Shown here: positions 35,212-46,990 of the stretch, one piece after another
How the letters are laid out: each line of letters opens with the position of its first letter
Position numbering within the stretch: the first letter of the stretch is position 1
Assembly (NCBI RefSeq): GCF_020360975.1
Contig: NW_025408682.1
Location: 434,001-498,000 of the forward strand
Direction: 5' to 3'
DNA from: Hirsutella rhossiliensis
Taxonomy: Eukaryota > Ascomycota > Sordariomycetes > Hypocreales > Ophiocordycipitaceae
DNA: 64,000 nt
Program-made: the position numbers and the translations under genes
The notes under the pieces: generated by a model
Told to the model about the DNA's origin: nothing
Database searches by the model: none
The model's input: only the letters and a program-made list of their open reading frames with translations

Positions 35212-35970
35212 ATGTCGACCATTTCGCGGACGCTGAACAACCTGCGGAAGGTCGGGATCAAGGTACGCCATCGACACCGCCGCCCTGCATCGCCCGGAGG
35301 CGCCTCGCTAACCGTCTCCTTTCCCCCTCCAACAGGATTACTTTCGACAGATGCTGGTACGTGATCGCTTGCCTCCTCAGCCGCTACCGTGACCGCGGAC
35401 ACGACGGTATGAATAGCAGCCTTGGCTGACCGCCAATGCGCCGTCCTTCAGTATATCGGTACGTGAGAAAACAACCCCCGTCAATGCCGACGACACCCGC
35501 CCATCGAACGCCTCCAGAACCAAGCTGCTGGGACTGACGCGCCCTGCTCACAGGCGACACCAAGCACGGCCGGCTCGTGGGACAGGACCGTGCGGGCAAC
35601 AAGTTTTTCGAGAACAACGAGGAGCTGCCTCTGCGCACGCGCTGGGTCGAGTTCTCCCAGCACGACTATGACGCCGCCCAGATAGAGCCCGGCTGGCACG
35701 CCTGGATGAGCTACATGGTCGACCGCCCGCCCGCCGAGGACCCCCTTCTCGTCACCGGCACCCGCCCCTTTGAGAAGCCCGTCGCCATCCCAAACTACAC
35801 CCAGACGCGCGGCGCCTTCAAGACGTATAGCACGTGAGTCTCCAGGCTGACAAGGACAGACAGGGGCATGCCGAGACCCCCATGCTTGACTGCCATGCTA
35901 ACCCAGGATTTCGTGCAGGACAAAGCCCAAGATCAAGGCGTGGGAGCCCGTGGCTGCCCAGCGGACATGA
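35212..35970 (+). CDS. NADH:ubiquinone oxidoreductase NDUFA12 (B17.2) subunit
   Basis: Five exons: 35212-35262, 35336-35356 (21 nt), 35452-35458 (7 nt), 35554-35833 and 35919-35970, giving 136 aa. Introns are 73, 95, 95 and 85 nt, with donors GTACGC, GTACGT, GTACGT and GTGAGT and CTAAC or CTGAC branch sites in each. The protein starts MSTISRTLNNLRKVGIK, continues DYFRQML (exon 2) and YIG (exon 3), then the conserved GDTKHGRLVGQDRAGN, LPLRTRWVEF, IEPGWHAWMSYMVD and GAFKTYST blocks. Length and order match the complex I accessory subunit NDUFA12, which sits on the matrix arm. Without the 7-nt exon the YIG motif and the frame are both lost. The gene is convergent with NNT. Confidence 0.93.
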
Positions 35971-36564
35971 AGAGTTCTTTACCGACAGAAAGGAGGGAAT
36001 ATCCGGGGGCCGTGGTGCTCCGCTGTACATATGAAGGCTTGATTACGGGAAGTAGAGTGTCTTTTTCTCTCCATCTGCCAGCAGCATTGTCCGACCGCAT
36101 TGAATGTGTGCGCAACCCCTCTGCCTGTGCTCCCTGTCCTGGCACTTCGTCAGACATCGGATCACTACGTCTGCGTATATTGGTTATATTGCGGGCCCTT
36201 AGATATATCGGCCAAAGCCGCATGCCGAAGAAAAGTCCCCAAGACCAGATGCACCCAACTCATCTAATGCGCGGCCGCAACTCGCCAAATGGCCAGCTTT
36301 GTCATGGTCCTCTCTCAAGCAGATGCAACGCTCGTGTGAAGGCAATCGACAATGCTATGTTTCAATGCTAAATTCTACTGCAGCTTTGCCTCCACCGCAG
36401 TCTTCATCGCTGTGCGGCCGTTAGCAAGTCGTGATTGAAACTCCACCCCCTCGTTTACAAAGACATACCTTCGCAACTCGTTCGCGCGTCTCCAAAAAGC
36501 ATTCGGGCGTTTGGCATGTAAAACATGGGGTTCGGCACGTCGGCTGCGCTCAGGTCAGAAATCA
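35971..36564. other. Intergenic between convergent genes
   Basis: About 600 bp holding the 3' regions of NDUFA12 and the NAD(P) transhydrogenase gene. No further gene or repeat was seen. Confidence 0.5.
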
Positions 36565-39500
36565 TCACTCTTCACCCGCACGGGGAGGAAGCATCCGCCT
36601 ACCGTAGCCGCTCGCCAGACTCCGCTTCATGACGACGACCTGCTTGCTCTTCCAGGCGTGCAGCACCGGCATGCCCTCGATCGCGCTCCCCTTTTCCAGC
36701 GCAATCGGGTTGACGGTGTCGTTGGCGCCAATCACCACCGTCAGGTCCGTATCCGGAAAGTCGTCGTTGATCTCGTCCATCTCGAGGACAATGTCGTACG
36801 GCACGCTGGCCTCGGCTAGGAGCACGTTGCACTGGCCCGGCATGCGGCCGGCGACGGGGTGGATGGCGAACCGCACCCTGATGCCCCTGGACCGCAGCAG
36901 CGACACGATGCTCGAGATGGCGTACTGCGCCTTGGCCACAGCCATTCCGTAGCCCACGACGAGAATGACGGATTCGGCGCTGAGCAGGGCCTCGGCCAGG
37001 TCCTCGACCGACGTCTGCGTCACCTGGCCCTCGGGCTTGTACTCCTGGACGGCCGTGGGAGTCGACAGGCCGCCAAAGAGCACGTTTGTCAGCGACCGGT
37101 TCATAGCGACGCACATAATGTACGACAGGATGGAGCCGGAAACTCCAATCAGGGCCCCCACCGACGTGAGGAGCGGGTTATCGAGCATAAAGCCTTCGGC
37201 GACGAGTGCAAATCCGCTGTAGGCGTTCAAGACGGTGATTACGACGGCTGTCCATTGTTAGATACAGTTCATCTCTCGGCTTCGAGGCACGGGCTCCGGG
37301 CTTACGCATGTCTGCTCCTCCAATGGCAGCGGTGGTGGTATACCCCTTGGTGAAGCTCAGCGCCGTGTTGGCCGCCAACGCCGCGGCGGCAATCATGGGG
37401 CTGCCCGGGGCCATGGTAATGAAGGCTCCCATGGTGGCGGCGTTGGAAGCCAGCAAGCCCGCGTTGATGACATGTCGCCCCGGCAGGATCTTGGGGCGGG
37501 AGGACACGCGGCCGGCGAGTTTGAGGAAGGCAACGATGGATCCCGTAAACGTGATGCCACCTCGTCCGTGTCAGCAGTTGTCGCAACTCAAGATTCTGCG
37601 CCGACACCCGCGGACAGCGTCTCGGGCGAGCAAAGAGAGCCACCTACCGACTACGACACCGAGGTAGGCCGTGACCATGTGTAACGTCGACAGGTCCGAG
37701 ATATGCGCCATGACGCTTCCGATGCTGGTCAGGACAGCCGCCAGACCGACGACGGAGTGCAAGGCGGCCACGGTCTGTGGGAGGTCGGTTGGCGTGATGC
37801 GCTTGCCAATCAGGAGCCCTGCAACTCGTCAGTGTCCATCCTGGATCCGCCCTTTTCGCAAGCAAGCCATACCTGCCACTGCTCCGATGGTTGCAAGGCC
37901 ACCGAACTGAGCAAGAACCTCGGGAGAGAAGCCGGCCGCCAGCAGACTTGCCAGGACGCCGGTGCCAACGCCGAACATGCCCAGCATGTTACCCATCCGC
38001 GCCGTGGTCTGCGACGCCAGACCAGAAATAGATCCAATGCAGAGAACTGTACTGGCGAGGTAGCCTGCCTGCACAAGGCCAGCAGTGCCAGTCGCGGCGG
38101 CCGCGATGAATCCGCCGCCAAACAAGACGGCGGGGATGCCATACAGCCACGGGTACTCGGGGGGGTCAGTCGGTCCTGCGAGCTGTCAGCATTTCCAATA
38201 CCGTCGGGACCTCGGCTCAAATCTCACGCTTAAACATGTCGAGCATTCTCTTTGTAATGACGAAACCGCCGCCGACATTGACAAAAGCCAACAAGACGCT
38301 CACGGCCCCGAACATCTGCGGGATAGTTTCCGGCAGGTAACCGCCGCCGAGGACAAAGAGCCCTCCGACGCCGACCATGCCGGAGATTGCGTTTGTGACG
38401 CTCATCAGAGGGGAGTGCAAGGCGGGGACCACGCCCCAGACGACGCGGTATCCAATCAAGCTGGCGAGCGCAAAGGTAAAAGCATTGGACATGAAGAGTG
38501 GCCCGGTGAACTTGCCCAGGGCCAGGACGCTGCCCAGGCCGGTCGTGACGGCTGCCACCTCGCGAGACTTTTTCTGCCAAGGGGTGAGAGCCACGGGCTT
38601 GGGGGCGACCTCGCCAGCGGCTGGCTTTGCAGGGGCAGGAGGCGGCGTCGGGCGAGGAGCGGGAGGGACGATATTTCCGTCTTGCGTGACAATGGAGCCG
38701 CGCACAACCTCGTCGGATAGATCAATGCCAAACTCTTTCTCCCTGGGGGCCATGGAGAGAAGGAACTTTGTGATGTTGTTGGAGTAGAGGGTCGACGATT
38801 GCGTGGGCAGTCGAGACGGCAGATCGGTATATCCTTGAAGCTACCGTGAGCCTCGATGTTGGAGAGCATCAGGTTTGGGGGTGCTTACCAATGACCTTGA
38901 CGTCGTTGTAAACGGCCAGCTCGCCCTTTTTGGTCGCCTCGCAGTTGCCGCCGGCCTCGGCGGCCAGGTCGACGATGACGCTGCCGGGCTTCATGACGTC
39001 GAGCATGTCCATCTTGATGAGCTTGGGGGCGGGCTTGCCAGGAATGAGGGCCGTGGTGATGATTATATCGACTTCTTTGGCCTGGTCCTTGAACAGCTTC
39101 ATCTCGGCTTCGATGAACTCCTTGCTCATTTCCTTGGCGTAGCCTCCAGCGCCGGAGCCATCCTCCTGGACATGGACCTCGATGAACTCTGCGCCCAGCG
39201 ACTGGACCTGTTCCCGCGCGGCGGATCGCGTGTCGAAGCCGCGGACAATGGCACCCATGCGGCGAGCCGTGGCAATGGCGCTCAGGCCGGCGACGCCAGC
39301 ACCGATGACGAGCACCTTGCAGGGGGGGATCTTGCCGGCGGCCGTGACTTGGCCGGTGAGAAACCTGCCAAAGACGTTGGAGGCCTCGAGGACGGCCTTG
39401 TAGCCGGCAATGTTTGCCATGCTGCTCAGGGCGTCAAAGACCTGGGCGCGCGAGATGCGGGGGATCATGTCCATGGCAAAGGACGTGGCCTGTTTCTCGG

Positions 39501-40121
39501 CGATGCGTCGCACGAGGTCCTTGTTCTGGGCGGGCTGCAGAAAGGAGATGACGGTCTGGTGGTTCTGGATCAAGGTGACCTCATCGACGGACGGGCCGCG
39601 CACTTTGAGCACGACGTGAGATTGGGACCAGACAGCGGCAGCGTCGTCTACCAGAGTGGCGCCAGCCTGTTGATAGGCCTCATTGGGAAAGTCGGCAGCT
39701 GCGCCGGCGCCGCGCTGGACGAGGACTTTGGCAAAGCCCTTTTTGAGCAAGAGGGCCACGTTGGCGGGGGTCAGGGCGACACGGCGCTCGCCGGGGAAGA
39801 TTTCACTGGGGACGCCGACGGAGAGGTCGCGGTAGGGGGTCGTGGGCGGCACCTGGGCTGTCGAGTACAGCTGGAGCGGAGAGGTGACGGGCGAGGCATG
39901 GCGAAGCCGGGCACGAGGTCTCGGGGCGGCGGCGGGCACGAGGCACTGCAGCCTCGAGCTCAGAAGCGGCAGGGAGCTTTTTGTAGCTAAGACGGTCAGC
40001 GGTCGGGTGCGTTTGGCACCGAACCATGGCAGACGAGAGCACCTTGAAGACGGCGGCAGGCCAGAGACGAGGGCGAGAAGCAGAGGCGGGGAGCGAGCGA
40101 GCGCACGAGGTTGGAAGCCAT
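36565..40121 (-). CDS. Mitochondrial proton-translocating NAD(P) transhydrogenase
   Basis: Seven minus-strand exons: 40121-40043, 39986-38889, 38833-38228, 38175-37873, 37818-37648, 37560-37306 and 37247-36565, giving 1064 aa; all junctions are phase 1 and introns are 52-87 nt. The enzyme transfers hydride between NADH and NADP+ coupled to proton entry, supplying matrix NADPH. A Ser/Arg/Leu-rich presequence ([13 protein letters not shown]) is followed by the NAD-binding dI domain ([36 protein letters not shown]), a Pro/Ala-rich linker, the membrane domain dII, and the NADP-binding dIII ([35 protein letters not shown]). One chain contains all three domains, as in animals and unlike the split bacterial enzyme, and the order dI-dII-dIII is the mitochondrial one. 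Confidence 0.94.
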
Positions 40122-42717
40122 GGCGAGGAGGAGCTCAGCCCGTCATGAGGGCCAGGCCAGTTCAGCTCGGAGGAGCATGCGCGCGAGTGCAGAGGTCGGC
40201 TTCGTGGAAGGGCGACGAGGCAGACCCCGACGATGGGGAGCGAAGTCTGGGCGAGGAGGGCTCGACGACGAGTGGGGGAGGAGGAGGAGGAGGAGGAGGA
40301 GGAGGAGGAGGAGGAAGAGAAGGCGGAGGGGAGGAAGTGGGGAGATGCGGGGGAATCAATCACCAGAGACGGGCCGTCGTGGGGGTTTCATGGCCATCCA
40401 TCGCGGCACCGATTCCCCGCTCCCACTGTCGGCCGAGCGGCGGTTCAGGGTGCTAAAGAGTGCTGAAGAGTGCTGGGAACTGCTGAGGACTGCTGAAGAG
40501 CGCTGAAGAGCCGGCTTGGCGCGCCATGCAAGCCCCCCTGCCACCCATGTCTCACCACGTCAGGAGGGGAGATGACTCGAGTTGATGCTACTACTAACTA
40601 ATTAGTACGGATACCGCGTACTGCCTACTCACTAAAAGACTGGCAACAGGCTCCATCACCCTCTCTCACCTCTCAGGAATGACAGGTTTAGTTGCGGCCC
40701 CCGATGGGTTAGGTGCAGTGGGTTAGGTACCTTTACAGTGGGTTGGGGTGCTTTTCTCGAGGGTTGCAGTTCAGGCCGTTGCTGGCTGCAGGCCGCTCAC
40801 TCTGGCCAAAGTAGGGAGGTGCCGTCAACTATCCGTAAGTTACATGGTCCACGTTACGCCCGCCTTCTCCTGCCTACCTCGGGCTAGGGCTGTAATTACT
40901 CCGTACAGAGCCCCCGCGATGCCGCCGACCAGCTCCTCCAGACCAATGAAGGCGCCGTTGGCGCCTGAATGGACACTGGAGTGGGGCTCTGACGCCCTGG
41001 AGGGTGGGGAGGTGGGTAGGGGCTCTTGGTGCTGTCGTTTTGGCGGCGCATCAATCCACGTGGGGGCCAGAGCCTTACTTGCCTCAATGCGTAGTCAGCA
41101 AGCTCATTCTTTGTGCAAGTAGGTGCCACGTACAGTACTAGTACTGCATTGTATCTCTTTATGCACAATATGCCACCGCCAACGCCCAATGCCGATGGCC
41201 ACCCTCCTTAGGCGAGGACTTGGGCGAGGAAACACCAAAAATCTAACCCAAGACGCACTGCCTACTTCAAGAAACCCCTTCTTTGCCAAGGTCAAATCCC
41301 GCTCGACAAGAGATCAATTTCGTTCTTTATCCTCGCTTGGCCTTGACCTGTCATTTGGTGCCGCCTTTCGATTCGTCAACCTAGCCTCATGTAAGTCGCC
41401 GGCTTTAATTCGCTCTCTGAGCTAAGCAAAAGATTCTATACAGCGGATACCAGAGTAGCCGATTGCTCGTAGACCCAGTCTATTACATGTATTCGAAAAC
41501 CCGCCTGGAGAGGAAGCCAAGTCCAGATGGCCCAAACGTCCGCTGACCGCCCTAAACGGCAAAGGGAAACCCAAATGGTAAATCGTAGGCGAGGCATCAA
41601 GAGTCAACGCCTGCGTTTGAAACTTGTCGCGAATCGTGCACGGATTTTGCAGCTCTCGGAGATACCCCTTGGCAAGAGGAGCTATAGGAGAAGCTAAGGG
41701 GCGGTGTAAGAAGGAGAAAGGAGGCGCCGAGAGCTAAAACGGACTGCAGGGAGCCAAGAGGTGGCGATGGCTTCCCATGAAAGTAGCGAGAGAGAAGACG
41801 GGACCGCCGGCAACGGCTAGAAAGAAGAGGCAAAAAGGCCAGTTATCTATCATACATCGAGATCTCGGCTGTAAAGAGTTTCCTACCTTGTTACTAAAGC
41901 AATGGAGATATAGAGATAGGCGTTCGATAGAGGAACGGAAGGGAATATGAACATGCAACAATTAACTTTCTGCCACTACTATTGCCCTCTAAAGAATTAA
42001 ACAACTTTTCCCTGCCTGTCTGACGACTTACCATTAATTTCCCCTTCGTGCATTTTATATGCACTCTTTGCATCTCTCTTCGAGAGAACCACATTCGAGA
42101 GAGAAATACACGTCGAAAATATTTTCTCGACCCCCTCGGACGATCCGGCGCGATGTAAAAGCTTGCGCAGCGGTACGCCATTGTACGAACAGTTGGACAC
42201 AACTCGGCCCATGTGCCGCATCATCAGGCGCGCAGCATGTTGAAGGACATCCAAGATGGCTTCAAGGTCCATCACATGCCGACTTTGAATTTACAGACAC
42301 AGCCCCGACCTGCGCTATTTCGGCCCGGGGGGCGCCAGGGCTCCTTCTAGACTGGTTCAAGTTCACTCGCGTAGGTTGGGTACATCCATCAGACGGTTGT
42401 AGAGATGCGTCCACTCGGCATGTACGTACAATTTGCTGGTTTGCTTGGGTGATAATCTTTGTTCCCTACTTTGGTAGGCCAGTGAGGTTAATCGTAAAAT
42501 GAAAATAGATAGGGCACGCCTGGTTGACGCCGGTTAGCAGACGTGGCATGACGCCTCCTATCGGCCTCTTTCTTTGACTTCCACCCGGCTTCCATGTATT
42601 TTACTTGGCTCTTTTCATGTTGGTTAGTAGCGTCAAGCAATTCCTCGGCTCAGTGGCTATCCGGCTTGGCTCGTAGGCGACTAAGTGTAAGCTTATGACG
42701 ACCTATCGACTCTAGAG
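40122..42717. other. Intergenic, no gene recognised
   Basis: About 2.6 kb upstream of NNT. It contains a (GGA)n tract, a TACTCCGTA word at 40897 and AT-richer DNA at 41,800-42,700. ORFs are short, overlapping and without domains. Confidence 0.5.
40277..40321 (+). repeat. (GGA)n trinucleotide tract
   Basis: About twelve uninterrupted GGA/GAG units followed by a purine-rich tail, 156 bp upstream of the NNT start codon on the opposite strand, so it would be a CT-rich stretch in the NNT promoter or leader. Confidence 0.85.
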
Positions 42718-42763
42718 ATGCAGCCAGGCGTCACGGCGCGATTCTGCCATCTATATCACGACG

Positions 42764-43339
42764 GTGTTGCTGCTGCTTCTAGACACGGTCAAACCCAAAA
42801 ACTCTCAACTCCATTGGCTGGCTTGCACACCGAAGCCATCATTGTCGGAGCCCCGTGGAAACAAGCTTACAAGGTATCTCGAAGGCGCGGCCGACCATTT
42901 CCGGTTCGCCATCAACTCGTACGAGAACGTCATCTGCTATAACATCATCTTCGACAAACTTCCGCGGCAACTACCAGTCCCCGGCCATGACTGCCACCCA
43001 CATCCACGAGGCACCGACCGGCAAGTCAGGGCCCCCAGGGTTAATCGCAAACCTGAGCCCCTGAGTTTTCTAATTGAAATGCAAATGTGCTCGGAAAAGA
43101 CGCTAGCGATCCGTTCGCAGAATCGCTCTCCCCAACCCCGGGGGCCAGGGGGCTGGATGTGGGCTAGCTACGGCTGTGTCAAGGGACCCTTCCTCATTGG
43201 GTTCATGGCCAGCGGAGAGGACACTGGGGCGGGCTGCCACATCCGGAAGATTGAGAAGAACCCGGCGGCCTTTTTGGCCGACGTCCACTCGAGCAAGGCG
43301 GTTCCCGGGGCAGCCCGCGGGCAGCTTAGCAGGAAGTGA
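42764..43339 (+). pseudogene. Decayed CHRD-domain protein gene
   Basis: Pieces of a fungal CHRD-domain protein occur in order but in two frames. Frame A has a hydrophobic signal-like start (VLLLLLD), RYLEGAADHFRFAINSYENV and CYNIIFD. Frame B then continues NFRGNYQSPAMTATHIHEAP and TGKSGPP. Frame A resumes with SYGCVKGPFLIGFMASGEDTGA, ADVHSSKAVPGAARGQL and a TGA. The frame leaves at an AAA run (about 42955) and returns at a CCCCC/GGG junction (about 43037), each change being one nucleotide. No in-frame ATG precedes the first block; an ATG at 42718 is in another frame. Either the gene is dead or both indels are homopolymer sequencing errors. CHRD proteins in fungi are usually secreted and of unknown role. 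Confidence 0.72.
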
Positions 43340-44039
43340 CGTTGGGAGTTTTATGACAAAACGACATGAAGCAGCGGGTGACTGTTTCGTTTTGTTTCGT
43401 GCATGCTTTGATAAATATAAGGAGATAATATCTTTGTATATAAATGGAGCGTTCTGTACCTACCAACTGCTCCAACTCCTTTAAATGGGGGTTCGCTGCA
43501 ATGAAGGGGATTCTCATAGAGTAAAGAACGTAAATGTGTGTGGCTAGTGAGACCACAATACTGGTCGGTTGGCATTCTCATCGCGCTTATACGTAGAAAA
43601 GACAAGCCACGGCATGGATTTCGAGCTGGATGGGACACAACGTGGCTTCATCTCGGGATTCATGCAACGAGGGACTACACGGCCTTTCGTGAAAGTCAAT
43701 TCAAGGTACGAAGTACATATCATACGCTGGATGAAGCTGGTTGCTGCCTTCAAAGCACTTGATATGTCTGGTCTTCAACAGGCGCTCGCTTCAGGCACTC
43801 ACCTGGCGCTGCTATCAGGATAACTGATTCAATTCTCTCGCGACGGCTAACGGGGTATGCATTCTCTCCCCCAGCCACCAAAGCCTCTCTCTGCCTTGGA
43901 TGCAGCACCAGACCCCGACCTTGGGCGACCAGAGCCTCGACTAAGAGCGCCATCCTCTGGTCCAACATTGCAGCTCCCCATCCATAAGAGAGAAAGGGAT
44001 CAGACTCGGCCAAGCGGCCAACTCAGACAAGAAACACCT
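43340..44039. other. Intergenic, no gene recognised
   Basis: Separates the CHRD relic from the convergent Cys-rich secreted-protein gene. Short overlapping ORFs only. Confidence 0.5.
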
Positions 44040-44595
44040 TCACTTGCCACACGGCCCGGCGTGGCATGGCGATTCGCACCGGCCACGGAAGTCGGGCTCG
44101 ATAACCAAGCACTTGTCGCAGCCGCAGAGCAGGTGCAGCTCGTTGCCGACGCCCTGGTTCGCGTCGTTGCAGAGGCACAGGTACAGCGCCGACTTGACGT
44201 CGGTGCCGGGGGTTCCGCCGCTGCAGGGCGCGTTGGGTGTCTTGCAGTAGGCCTCGGCCAGCTGCTTCTGGTTCCACGGCATCTCTAGAGCCCAGTTGTG
44301 TTGTCAGACGGGAGCAGACGAGGCTTGAAACGTGGCCATGACCAGAAGATGAGAAAGGCGGGAAGAAGATAAGGGGAAGCGTACTCATCTTCATGAGCAC
44401 CGAGGCGCAGTAGGTGTAGCCGCACTCGCAGATGGGCCCCGAGGGCTTTGGCGGCGCAGGCGCTTGGTCGGGCGACAAGATCGTAGCAACAGACACGGGG
44501 GACAGGGGTGGCGGCAGTGATGCCGGGGTGATAACCTGGGGCTGGGCGAGGGCCAAGGCGGCGAGGGCGATGAGCAGCGAGTTCATCTTGACCAT
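44040..44595 (-). CDS. Small cysteine-rich secreted protein
   Basis: Two exons (44595-44385 and 44284-44040) give 151 aa; the 100-nt intron begins GTACGC and ends CTCTAG, joining in phase 1. The start could be M1 or M4 (MNSLLIALAALALAQ), which opens a clear signal peptide. A Pro/Ser-rich spacer leads to a Cys-rich region: CECGYTYC before the intron, then PWNQKQLAEAYC, a Cys after TPNAP, LCLC, LLCGCDKC and a final CESPCHAGPC. With at least a dozen cysteines it is probably disulphide-bonded and extracellular. Similar small secreted proteins occur in many ascomycetes, some as host-interaction candidates; no specific function is claimed. Confidence 0.82.
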
Positions 44596-45596
44596 ATAAG
44601 CAGCGAGGGCGGTCGAAAGCAAGGGACGCGATGACAGAGCTGCAAAGGCCTTTATCCGTCTCGGCAAGGAGAGGCGGAGCGGCGTGGCAGTGCTTTTACT
44701 TTTATACTCGGCGGCTCGACTCTGGACTTGGGAGATGTATGCTGATGGACGAAAGGAAGTCCCGTCTGCAAACATTCAACGGTATCACCTGTGCTCGAGG
44801 CGCACGAGCTTGCTACCAGACTGTGGCTCGGCCAAACCGAAGTCATGCCACCAGGGAACAGGGTCCGCGTCAGCCCACTGTCACGGGAGACAGGAAATTG
44901 CGGCGATGGCCATTTTGGCCTTGCAGTGTGGAATCGTGGACAGGATCTTGGTCTTGGAGGGCTGCAACAGAACGGTATGCCGTGTTATCGGAGTCGGCCA
45001 CCGCACATGGCAAGGTGCTGGCCATGACGCCCGGCCAGGCTCGAACTTGGTTCGTCTTTGGTCGTTGGTCAACCCATGCAGCTCTAGCCTTGTGGGGATT
45101 TGCACGTTTTCGAAACGAATCTTTCCGTTGCCTCTGCCACGCCGAGTACAAGCTATTATCAACGATTCGACAGCTTCATCCAGGCAAGGGATTTCTTCAG
45201 CATCTCACGAGTTCAGGCTCCGAGATTGAGGCGATCCGTGCTGGCATGGCGTAGGACAGGACTTGCAAGGCTTGACTTGGACAAACTGAGGCAATTTGGT
45301 AATTAGTGACGATGCCAGCCATGCTTACAAATCGTGTTCACGCTCCTACCTAGCTTATGTACCCCGTAATTACGGCCACGCTAGCCTGCAATGGCCAAGA
45401 CACCTCTTCTCCCTTTCTGTGGAGCTCCGCGGCTCTAGCTGCCTGCTGCCCCTCTAGAAGCAGCAGCTTTTCCCTCCCTAATAATTGCGACGACGACCCG
45501 GCACCGCCAAGCTCCTCTACCACGCCGTTCCTTGCTCTTCCGCCCGCAGGCCTCGCCCTAAGACGCACAGGCGGGACGAGATATAGCGACAACGAA
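44596..45596. other. Divergent intergenic region
   Basis: About 1 kb between the secreted-protein gene and HEM3. From 45357 onward an open frame with its own ATG runs into HEM3; it is treated as leader (see HEM3). No other gene is supported. Confidence 0.5.
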
Positions 45597-46607
45597 ATGG
45601 CAGAGGCACCGGCCCATGACGAGCGCGTCATCAACGTGGGCACGCGCAAGTCGCCGCTGGCCCTCGCACAGACGCAAATCGTCGTCGAGGCCCTCGAGGC
45701 CCTCTTCCCGACGCATCGCTTCCCCATCCACAGCATGACGACGACGGGCGACCGCGACCAGACCACGGCCCTGTACAACTTTGGCGGCAAGGGCCTGTGG
45801 ACCTCGCAGCTCGAGGACCAGCTCGTCGCCGGCCACCTCGACCTCGTCGTCCACTCCCTCAAGGACATGCCCACCACCCTGCCCGCTGGCTGCGTCCTCG
45901 GCTGCGTCACCAAGCGCGACGACCCCCGCGACACCCTCGTCATCAAAAAGGCCCTCGCCGACAAGCACGGCTGGACGCGCCTCGATGACCTGCCCGCCGG
46001 CTCCGTCATCGGCACCAGCAGCGTGCGCCGCATCGCCCAGCTCGCCCGCCGCCACCCGCGCCTGCGCTTCAAGGACGTCCGCGGAAACATCCAGACGCGC
46101 CTCCGCAAGCTCGACGATGACCCGGACATGGCCGCCATTGTCCTCGCCGCCGCCGGCCTGCAGCGCATGGACCTGGGCCACCACATCTCGCAGTACCTCG
46201 ACATGGACAACGGCGGCATCCTCCACGCCGTCGGCCAGGGCGCCCTGGGCGTCGAGTGCCGCGACGGCGACGAGCGCGTGCTGCGCGCCCTGGCGCGCCT
46301 GCAGGACCCCGACGCCGCCCTCGCCTGCGCCGCCGAGAGGAGCCTGATGCGCACCCTCGAGGGCGGCTGTAGCGTGCCCATTGGCGTCGAGACGCGCTGG
46401 GTCGACGGCAAGCTGCGGCTACGCGCCACGGTCGTGTCGACCGCGGGCACAGAGGCCGTCGACGCCGACGTGACCGAGTCAATTACCACGTCCGAGGACG
46501 CCGAAGAGCTTGGCAAGCGCGTGGCGCTCGATCTCGTACGCCGGGGGGCCGACAAGATTCTAGACTCCATCAACGCCACACGGCCGGCGCCAGAAACGAC
46601 CGAGTAG
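45597..46607 (+). CDS. HEM3: Porphobilinogen deaminase (hydroxymethylbilane synthase)
   Basis: A single exon of 336 aa. The enzyme joins four porphobilinogen units into hydroxymethylbilane, the third step of heme synthesis, in the cytosol. Visible motifs are INVGTRKSPLALAQT (12-26), LWTSQLEDQLV, VHSLKDMP with catalytic Asp90, GTSSVRRIAQL, VRGNIQTRLRKLD and LEGGCSVPIG, where Cys258 holds the dipyrromethane cofactor. ATG 45597 is chosen because known fungal enzymes begin just before INVGTRKSP. The frame is open back to another ATG at 45357, which would add 80 low-complexity residues, so an alternative longer form cannot be excluded. It is convergent with GCV3 (383 bp between stops). Confidence 0.94.
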   Translation: MAEAPAHDERVINVGTRKSPLALAQTQIVVEALEALFPTHRFPIHSMTTTGDRDQTTALYNFGGKGLWTSQLEDQLVAGHLDLVVHSLKDMPTTLPAGCVLGCVTKRDDPRDTLVIKKALADKHGWTRLDDLPAGSVIGTSSVRRIAQLARRHPRLRFKDVRGNIQTRLRKLDDDPDMAAIVLAAAGLQRMDLGHHISQYLDMDNGGILHAVGQGALGVECRDGDERVLRALARLQDPDAALACAAERSLMRTLEGGCSVPIGVETRWVDGKLRLRATVVSTAGTEAVDADVTESITTSEDAEELGKRVALDLVRRGADKILDSINATRPAPETTE

Positions 46608-46990
46608 CCGCGAGCTCGGCAATGAACACACAGGGTGGCCAAGGCATGTCATTGTGCCCTGTGGATCAGGGTGGACGTAGCAGCGAAAGAGAGCAAAAAT
46701 GGGCACGAGACACGACCATCTAGAGGCTGTCACAAGCCACCAACAGACACTACGGAGCGCAGTCGAACTGCCGCCCAGAACACTGCATCCATGTTCAAGA
46801 AGATGCTACGTATGGTACACATGTTGCCCGCCGCGCCCCGTCGCCAGGTTGAACTGACACGCCCCTGCCGCCTTGCATTGAGCGCACAACCCGAGGGTGG
46901 TGAAAAGAGGGAATTCATCAAGCATCTATCCCGCCGCCGCCCATCCGAGCCTCGCATTTTAATGTGAATTAAGAAGAAACGCAGTGTATC

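Noticed and set aside
38875..39990. 371-codon plus-strand frame
   Set aside because: It is antisense to exon 2 of the NAD(P) transhydrogenase gene, open only because of strong third-position GC bias.
45350..46642. 430-codon minus-strand frame
   Set aside because: Antisense shadow of HEM3.
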